Shown here piece after piece: positions 56,351-64,000 of a DNA stretch of 64,000 nucleotides (its first letter is position 1; every line of letters begins with the position of its first letter). The notes below the pieces were generated by a model. It saw only the letters and a program-made list of their open reading frames with translations, searched no databases and was not told the DNA's origin. This stretch comes from Aphelocoma coerulescens (Eukaryota; Chordata; Aves; Passeriformes; Corvidae): positions 3,410,924-3,474,923 of the forward strand of contig NC_091023.1 in assembly GCF_041296385.1 (NCBI RefSeq), written 5' to 3'. The position numbers and the translations under genes were made by a program.

Positions 56351-59300
56351 CTGACCCCCTTCCCGAGCGGTTTAGGGAGCTGAAGGAGTGGGGCAGCGCT
56401 GGGGTTGGGGAACCGGGGTTCCCAGGCATGTGGCTCCGCTCCTGGGAAAAGCTTACCGAAGGCTGGAGAAAGGAGAGGGCAGCATATACACCCTTGTCCC
56501 CAGGGTGAGGAGGATGGCAGCCAGCCCCGAAAGCAGCCCAGGGGGCTACACCACCCTACACCACCTTCACTGGTGTCTCAGCACGTGTTGGTTCTCAGCC
56601 TGGCTGTAGAACCAGCCGTCCTTTGGCTGGGCAGAAGAACAGCCCAATCCAGCTGTTCCTCTGTGTTGCCAGGCCGGAAAAGCTCGTTAGTGTCTTTCTT
56701 GTTAAGTAAAAATTGCCGGGGCCATTGGCTTTGGAAGCCAGGAGGACTGAGGAGGTGCTCGGTGTGGCTGGCCTGTGGAAGGAGGCTGGATGTGACTTGT
56801 TCTGCAGGTTGTGTTGGGGGATGAAAGGGAAGAATGTGGCTCAAAGCTATCGGGAAGCAGTGTTATCCCACGCAAGGTGGGGTTAACCCACGGGACTCGT
56901 GGCCACAGGGTTCCCTCAGGGAGAGAGAGCCAGGGCTTCCATCTGCCAGGTTTGGGGGTGTCCTGAAGTCCTGGACTTATCCGTGCAAGGTGATGGAGGT
57001 GGGATCCCAGGGAGGATCCCAGTCCTTAGGCTGCAGGGCCAGCATTTGCTTCCCTGTCTGGTGTGGGAAAGGGCTTTTCCATGAGACAAGATCTGGTTTG
57101 ACTGGGACCTGCAGGGGTGATGGCAAGGGGAAGGGTCTTGCTCCAAAGGTATCCTAGCTCAGATCCAGTCTGCTCTGAACTCAGCAAGCAAAACTGTTCT
57201 CTAAAAGCCCAACAACAGTAAGTCAGGAAGTTGTTGGTGTCTCTGGGGTATGAGCCGAGCTGTCCTGACCCTGGCGGGTGGGCGAGTTCCAAGGGAGGCT
57301 GGGTCCTCACTGTCACAAGGCTGAGCCAAGCCCTCCCAGTGCCCAGCTGGGAGCTGGTACAGCCACAGCCCAACCTTGGGGCTGGAGGGCTGGCTACGGG
57401 CACCCACCTCTCCCTGTGTCACTGTGAGGGAGAACACAGATGCTCCAGGCACCCCTGCCAGCACCTTTTATCACCCTGGTGCCATGAGGGTGCTCAGCAC
57501 CCAAAGCAAAGCCTTGCTCTGTGTGGGTGGGTGGTCAGAGGGTCAGGGGGATGTGTAGACTGCAATAGGTTTGGAGAATGGAAAAAGCCCATCCTGAGTG
57601 TCCTCTTGGGCTGGCAAAATGCAGAAAAGCTCCTGTCACTGCAGAAAATAGTTTGAGCGTGACTTGGTTGGGGTTTGTTTGCTGCAGTGGGACAGGAGGG
57701 ATTCATACTCCACCCACCGCCTCGGGGGCCTCTCCCCATCCAACACAAAAATAGGCTGATCTTTCCAAAAGATGTGGGGGGAGACCTGGAAAATGCCATT
57801 CCTGCAGGGACCTGCCATGCTTCTGCCCCAGGAGATGTGGCACGTGACTGTGGCTTCTGCAGGCCCGGGCAGGGATGCAGGGAAGAGCCCAGCATCGTGC
57901 CGTGCTCTGTCCCTCTGCTGCCAGGGAGCCACAGCCTCTGCACGTGTGCCTGTGCTCAGCACGAGCGTTGCCTCCTTGTGCCACCTCCTGCAGCTCAAGG
58001 AGCCGATGTTTTTCCTTCCCAAAGGGCATCTGGAGCAGGAATCTACTGTGGGGCATGCGCTGCAGCCCCATCCACACACTCCTGTGAAGCCGATCAGAGG
58101 CTGGGGGCTCTGCCAGCGCCTGGAAGCTGCCAACCCGTTGCCTCTGCTTCTGTGCCCCAGCGTGGGCAGAATTAGGTCCCCATCAGCAGCTGTGGTCCTG
58201 TGGGGGGCCAGGTAGGTGGCAGTGGAACAAGCTCTCCCAATCCCATGGTGACCCCCAGAGCACTGTGCTGTGGGATGGAGGAGCTGGGTCCTCCATCCAC
58301 AGCAGCCCTGGGCAGCCAGTGGCTGGGGGCTGGTGAAGAGGCTCCTGACAGGGATGTTTGGCTGGAAAAGCAGCTCCTCTGCCATCCCATCACTGCTTCT
58401 GGGAGTCCTCCATCCCTGGATACTGAAGGGACACGGACACCCGTACCTGGACAGCCCTTTCTTAGGGATATTGACATGTTCTGCTGCCCATGGCTTGGTC
58501 CTGCCGCATCTCCAGGCTCCACTTACCCTTGGAAACTGGCCCATGGCTACTTCCTGCCTGGCATTTCCCATGTTGATGTGTTTCAAGCCCTACATGGCTG
58601 GGCCCTGGCTCCCATGGAGCTGCACCTCTTGCTTGCACCCGTCGATGCTCCCAACAGCACCTCCTTCATCCCCGGAGCTGGCAGGATGTTCCATGCAGCT
58701 TCCCAAGAGCTCCAGCACCACTTAATCCCCCGGGAAGGTTTGGGAGGCTCCGAGATCCCCCTTCTCCATCCTCTCCCAGCCACTTTGGCTGGCCCGAGTC
58801 ACGCCACGCCAGTGCCCACGCCGGTGCCCACGCCGGTGCCGGCGGAGCGGCCGAGCCCACGCACGCGGCCGGCGGGCACGGAGCGAGGAGGGGGAGAGGG
58901 GCCGTGTCCCGGTGAGCGCCTTCAGGCAGGGTAATCCGGTGTTATTTGTAACACTAGTAGGGAGCTATTTTTAGCGAGAGGCAAATTTGATTTAATAGAA
59001 CATAATTTGCCGCTGACAATTCAGAGGGCGGCCAAGCGAGGAGCAGCTGGATTCCTAAGGAGGCTTTTTCCTGCCCTTCCTGAAATCCAAGGCTGACGCG
59101 CCAGAAGTGGCATTTGTTATTCCAGCAACTGCTGGGGGAAAGCCCCTTGGGATGGCCCAATTAGCTCTGCTTTGCTTTCCTTCTGGTGCTTTGTGCTGCC
59201 CTGTCACCCGGCCCCATCACCCACCATTAAAAGAAGCGAGGGATATTTTTGCTGCCCTCTGTTGTGGGAGGGCTCAGTGCCCCCAGACTCCTCCAGGGAG

Positions 59301-61316
59301 CTGGAGCCAGCCAGGTCCCCCACTTTGCCTTTTCTTCTAGTTAGTTCTGTACTCTCAGCCTCTCCTTGGATAAGTTTAGGATAAAAAAGAGGCTATGATC
59401 GAATCAAACAGCTTGTTTGCCAGGAAACATGAAGTCTGTGTGCGTTCCTGGGCATTTCTTACAGACTGAGTTCTTCTGGACCAGCCTCAGAGGTACTTTG
59501 GGACAAACCCATCATCCAGAATAGGAGCAAACACCATGTTCTTGCTTGTGCTTTCACCAAGATGAAGATCCCCACAAAACCAGTGTGGGAAGACGTTGGG
59601 TAGTTCTTTCCCAGCCCTACCACTGTCACACCCAGCCTGTCCCCGGTTGGTGGTGTGGGGACAAAGCTGCCAGGAGTGGGGCTGCAGGGCCCCCAGTGAG
59701 GGTGGGAAGGTGAGATTTTCCCTGGATTGTATGTTATCCCACCATGGGTGCCCCAGGGCAGAGCAGTGAGGGCACTGCTCCCTAATCCTGGGGCAGCCAT
59801 CTCTCCACCCCTGGGCAGGAACAGCATCTTGTGGGGTCCCCAAGCCCCAGAGCCCTCCAGGCAGCCTCAGAAGCAGCCGAGAAATCCCAGGCCATGGAGG
59901 GGTGGAGCAAGACCCCAGTGACTTTGCCCTCCTGGGAGGAAAGGACTGAGCAGGACTAAGGGGAGTTGTGGCATTTAACTCCAGCAAGTGTGTAGCCAGG
60001 GTTTGGTGGGCTCCTCTCTCGGTGTGCAGTCACTCCTTGCAGCTGGAAAACCCCATGGCAGCCATCTGGGTGGGTGCTCAGCCCTGTGCTGTTTCCTCAG
60101 AGGTCACCATCCTCCCCACAGCCCCAAAGAGGGTTTGCTCCTTCCTCTACCAACATCAGGCTTTGCCCCTGGGACCACACCTTGCCCTGGAGCACTTTCA
60201 GCAGCTGAAAATAAAGCCAAAGTAGTATTTGTAAAGAAATGTGGGGGAAGCCCTGAGTATGAGGGGTTAAGTGACTGCTCCTGGTGTGCACAGTATGTGA
60301 ATGTCCCTAGGGACTCTCCGTGGGGTTGGTGTGGCATGTGGGACCCGACTGCTCCCCAAAATTACCTGTTCACCTTAACCAAAGACCTTTTTCTGGGAAT
60401 GGAAAGGTGCAGCCAGCTGGGGGATGTGGGTGCTCACCACGCATCATCCCAAGTCCTGTGACCTTTCCCAGCTCATCCTTGCTCTGCTTTCTCCAGTCCA
60501 TCAGCTCAGGCTGGTGGAAACTGGGAGCCAACATTTAGCAGGGAAACAGCCCTAAAATGGAGATCAAACTCCTTGGAGAACAACCACCTTCTCCAAATGC
60601 TGCCCTTTGCCTGATTACCAATTCAGTTAAATGAAAAAAGTGAATAAATTTTGAAGCCTTTAAAAGGGTGGGCTGCAGAGGGCCCTTTGGTCAGGGTTTT
60701 TCTGTGGCACAGGTTTTTCCTTTGTGTCCAGTTTTGACTGTAGATTTTCATTTACAGCGATTCTCTGGAAGTAAGCACTGGCCTCAAAGGTGCAGGAGTA
60801 AGCGGGAAGTTTCTACTCTCTTGTATTCCCTGCCTCCAGTTTTTGCATCTTCTTTAAATAATCGTGCCCTTCCTTCTGCTCCCCCTTCTGCTGGGTTCCC
60901 CCGGAAAATGCTGGGGGTGACAAGTTCCTTTCCCTGCCTGAGGTGTTTGCTTGACCTCTGTCAGCCACACCCTCTGGCCGCTGAGAGCTGTGGCTGTTGT
61001 GGGTGGCTCCATGGCAGGCAGAGGGGCTTCCCCAGGGACACAGAGCCCTGAGAATGGTCACACCGTGCTCCTCCTTATGCTCCCCCCTGTTGCACTGCAG
61101 CCCACACACTCCTCTCCCTGTTCCCTGGAATACAGATCCCCCACGTCTGCAGTGGGGAGTCCTTCCCAGCTGGGCAAACACCCTGGCACCCCATTTCCAA
61201 GCTCACCACCCCCTGCCCCACAGACCCCACTACGGAAGGTGACTGTCCCCAGGGAGCCGTGGCAGCAGGACCCAGTCTCTGCCTACCGCTGACCCCTCTC
61301 TTTCTGTCCCCTCCAG
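56168..61316 (+). other. Putative intron 1 of the DGK-like gene
   Basis: A 5.1 kb stretch between the CpG-island donor and the ATG exon. Open frames on both strands, up to 316 codons at 57636-58586 minus, have no recognisable domain and fit chance ORFs in GC-rich DNA. An AT-rich island lies at 58935-59060. Confidence 0.55.
58800..58911 (+). promoter_or_regulatory. Possible alternative first exon of the DGK-like gene
   Basis: An isolated CpG-rich patch of about 110 bp inside the putative intron 1. It has three copies of a CACGCCGGTGCC-type 12-mer and ends at a good GTGAGC donor (58912). It could be an alternative promoter/first exon; no expression evidence is available. Confidence 0.35.
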
Positions 61317-61583
61317 GGAGAAAGGTGCTGACCAGGTGCCCTGAAGCTCTGGGGCTGGCTCCTCACAGGCTCAGCGGGATGATGCCAGCAGTCCGAGAGC
61401 CCCCCGTGCCCCTCGCCGTGACGATGTGACCAAGCCCTGTGTGGCACCTGTGGCACTGAGCCTGGCACGACAGCACGGTGGCTGGTGGCCCCCGTCACGG
61501 GCCCTGCTGCCCAAAGATGAGCGATGGCATGTGGATCTCGCTCAGCCCCGCCGAGTTTGCCCAGCTCCAGCAGTACACGGACT
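61317..61583 (+). CDS. DGK-like exon with start codon and 5' UTR
   Basis: Strong pyrimidine tract and CCCCTCCAG acceptor at 61316, then 200 bases of 5' UTR, the ATG at 61517 and a GTGAGT donor at 61584. A short upstream ORF (61379-61429, 16 codons) precedes the main start. Confidence 0.8.
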
Positions 61584-63779
61584 GTGAGTACCCGGTTGAT
61601 CTGTGCTGGACTGGTGTCCTACCTTTCCTTAGTGTCCCCCTGGAAAACCAGGTGGTTCCTTAGATTTTGGATGGGGAGTCTGGAAAAATCCCTGACCCCT
61701 AACACCGGCTGGTTGGGGTCCCCATGCCTGCCTGCCTGGGAGGATTGAGCTGAGCTTTGGGGGCCGGACACGTGAGCTGGGCTCAGTCCTTCTGAAGGCG
61801 GCCGGCTCCCACGTTCCTTAGCGAAGTGAAATGCCAACCAGGAAAGCAGACTGGCTTTTCCCAAACGCACGGAGCTGCTCCACGGCTCGCTTTGGGCTGC
61901 CAACCCTCTGCAGTAATTTTCCTTAGTGCTTTTGCAGAGCAACACTCTGCTGCAGCTGCTGCTGAGAAAAGGAGATTTGCAGCAGCGCCGAGGGGGTCCT
62001 GGGGCTGGGAGAAGCTGGAGAGAGAGCCTGGGCAAAGCTCAGGGGTCCGAAACCAGGTCCTTGAGGTCCTGCCTGCCAGAGAGCTGGAGTGTGGGTGTGC
62101 TTTTTCCAGCATTGATGGAGAAGCGGTGCAGCCCGCAGAGGTGCTGAGAGCAGGGCAGGGTGGGCAGGAAAGCGCAGCCAGGACCACGGGATGAAGGGAG
62201 AAGGGGTGTAAAATCACAAGGGTGTTGCTTTGCAGAACTGGCATGACCCTGGAGTGAGCAGGCTGGATGGGAGATGCCTGAGAGGCCCCGTGAGCTCTCT
62301 GAGGCTGTCCCTGGGGACATTGTACATCAAAAGGGTGAGGCTGGGGACAAGTTCCTCACCACCTCCTGCCCACCAGCCAGAGGCCTCAGGCACGGCTGCA
62401 GGCAGCGGCGTGTGTGCAGTATCCCTCTCTGCATCTCATCCTGCCTCTCTGGAGGATGATGAGCTTTGCTTTGCTGAATCCCAGACCATAAAGCACCATC
62501 TGTAAGGCTGGGCTCAGAACACTGATAGCATCTTTGTTTTGTTAATCAAAGTGTGGCCAGCATGGGTAGCTGCCTCCTCCCCGGGAGGATGGCTTGGCAC
62601 CGGGCTGGGGAACGGGGCTTGGGGATCCTCCGAGGAGGGCCAGGATCCCCCTCCTTGAGTGCCCCAGACATCCCACAGTTGGGGTCCTGTGGCAAATTTT
62701 CTCCCCAGCAGAGGGCTGGGGGGATCAGAGCCAACACAGCCCCCATTTGCGGAGGATTTCACAGTAATTAACAAGGCTGGTGTGTCCAAGAACCTTTGCA
62801 ATGCCTGTGCCCAGAGACATGTGTGAAGGTGAGGGCTGAATGTTCTCTCACCTTGATCTTTTTCTTTCCACTTTTCCCTTTTTCCCTCTGTTTTGACAGG
62901 ATGAATGTCCCTCCAGACACACCAGCCCTAGGAACACTCAGCCAGGGAAAGTCTTTAGTACTTGTGTGGAAGTTTGCATGGGCCAATCCAATGATAGGGC
63001 AAGAAGGAGTGGCCACAAACTACACCAGGGGAGGTTTAGATTGGATATTCAGGAAAACTTCTTCCCCAGAAGGGTAGTCAAGCACTGAAACAGGCTGTCC
63101 AGGGCAGTGGTGAAGTCACCATCCCTGGAGGGATTTAGAAGCCATGCAGATGTGGGACACTTCTATCTTAGTGGTGAACGCAATTGTGCTGGTTAATGGC
63201 TGGACTTGATGATCTTAGAGGGCTTTTCCAACCTAAATGATTCCATGATTCTATGAATACAGTTCTATTTCTCCCTCCTGGCACCTCCTGGAGATGCCAA
63301 TGGGCAGCCCGAGGCAGCCTCTGGGATGACTGGGCCTGCCAAGGGGTGTCAGCAGCCACCTGCACAGGGTGGGGCAGGGACATCCAGGGGTGTGCTTAGC
63401 ACAGCAGAGCAGCTGGGACTGGAGCGTGGTCCACGCCTTCCTTGCTTTGCTCTGGCTCTGTGTTTATTTTCGTACTGGCAGGAGGAAGTTCTCCATGTAT
63501 GTAAAGCTCCCAGGCCAGCTTTCCATATCTGCCCTGCCCTCTGAAGGCAGAAGGGGAAGCAGGGCATGGGTGGCCTCTTCCAGGCACAGAAGGATCCAGA
63601 AACTGCATATCCAGCAGATAAACCCCTCTGCACCACCCTGCTGGTGGATGACAAAGGCAGCCCAGTGGGGCCATGCTCAGCACGGTGCCTATGTCTCCCC
63701 AGACTCCACCAAGAAGCTCAAGGATGTTCTGGAGGAGTTCAATGGGGATGGCGTCCTCTCGAGGTACAACCCCGAACAG
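61517..63779 (+). CDS. Type I diacylglycerol kinase, DGKB-like (first two coding exons)
   Basis: Diacylglycerol kinases phosphorylate diacylglycerol to phosphatidic acid; type I enzymes carry an N-terminal recoverin-homology domain, EF hands, C1 domains and a catalytic domain (family knowledge). Two coding exons join in frame, 61517-61583 and 63703-63779, giving residues 1-48: MSDGMWISLSPAEFAQLQQY, then TDYSTKKLKDVLEEFNGDG and VLSRYNPEQ. This is the start of the recoverin-homology domain. It is closer to human DGKB ([35 protein letters not shown]) than to DGKG or DGKA. The ATG has A at -3. The rest lies beyond the right edge. No human type I DGK gene lies beside PTTG1IP, so the symbol is left open: an extra paralogue or a rearranged DGKB/DGKG are both possible. 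Confidence 0.85.
63020..63262 (+). mobile_element. CR1 LINE fragment in DGK-like intron
   Basis: Sense CR1 3' part: AGGTTTAGATTGGATATTCA, TGTCCAGGGCAGTGGTGAAG and the ATGATTCCATGATTCTATGA end. Confidence 0.92.
63703..63779 (+). CDS. DGK-like coding exon 2
   Basis: Encodes (Y)STKKLKDVLEEFNGDG then VLSRYNPEQ, from a TCTCCCCAG acceptor to a GTATGG donor, ending on a whole codon. The match to the DGKB N-terminus is strong. Confidence 0.9.
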
Positions 63780-64000
63780 GTATGGCCCTGTGCCCACCAG
63801 TGTTCCCCCTGTGCTGCTGGCAGCTCCCAGCCCCCCACAAGCTCCCCCAGCCCAGCTCCCCCAGCTGGAAGCAGCCAGGAGAAGGCAGGGCTGGGTGGCT
63901 GGCCCCCATCTCTCCCCATGATTTTGCTCCCAAGACCTGATTCCCATCAAGGCCATCCTGGGGCCATCCCACCCCATCCCACTGAGAGCTTTTTGGGGCA

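Noticed and set aside
55448..56508. Plus-strand ORFs of 247-311 codons across the GGGGAY repeat and CpG island
   Set aside because: Repeat and CpG-island translations without domains; the region is better explained as promoter and non-coding first exon.
57636..58586. 316-codon minus-strand ORF in the DGK-like intron
   Set aside because: No domain, opposite strand to the gene, and competing open frames on the other strand; consistent with chance in GC-rich DNA.

Overview
This window is vertebrate nuclear DNA, almost certainly from a bird and probably a songbird. It has spliced genes with GT-AG introns, CpG-island promoters, many CR1 (chicken repeat 1) LINE fragments on both strands, and a long endogenous-retrovirus LTR of a type I associate with passerines from memory. 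The high GC and the gene order UBE2G2 - SUMO3 - PTTG1IP match human 21q22.3, which corresponds to chicken chromosome 7. No bacterial-type genes, CRISPR arrays, tRNA or rRNA genes were seen.

Layout. (1) 1-15.6 kb: the 5' half of UBE2G2 on the minus strand, coding exons 1-4, with the last exons (including the catalytic cysteine) off the left edge. (2) 16.3-19.6 kb: a four-exon SUMO3 locus, also minus. Its exons are open, but the protein is unusually divergent and the exon 3 splice acceptor reads AA where AG is expected, so this copy may be decaying. A minisatellite of about 0.86 kb starts about 110 bp upstream of its ATG. (3) 22.1-31.1 kb: an LTR followed by a tandem duplication of about 4.07 kb. 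Each copy carries LTR-derived sequence and an intact minus-strand ORF of 174 codons for a small C3HC4 RING-finger protein that I cannot assign to a named family. (4) 33.2-42.8 kb: the complete seven-exon PTTG1IP gene on the minus strand, with one GC-AG intron. (5) 43-55.4 kb: a long stretch with no recognisable coding exon. (6) 55.5-64 kb: on the plus strand, a CpG island with a non-coding first exon, then the first two coding exons of a type I diacylglycerol kinase most like DGKB. It runs off the right edge.

Functional theme. An E2 ubiquitin-conjugating enzyme of ER-associated degradation, a SUMO gene and two near-identical RING-finger ORFs lie within 15 kb. The E2/SUMO pair is old synteny. 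The RING pair looks like a recent arrival with retroviral sequence, so physical clustering is not evidence of a shared pathway. The strongest leads are the SUMO3 decay signs, the duplicated RING unit and the DGKB-like gene beside PTTG1IP, where human has ITGB2.

All gene models come from reading exon/intron junctions and comparing with remembered human proteins. Nothing was searched or aligned by software.
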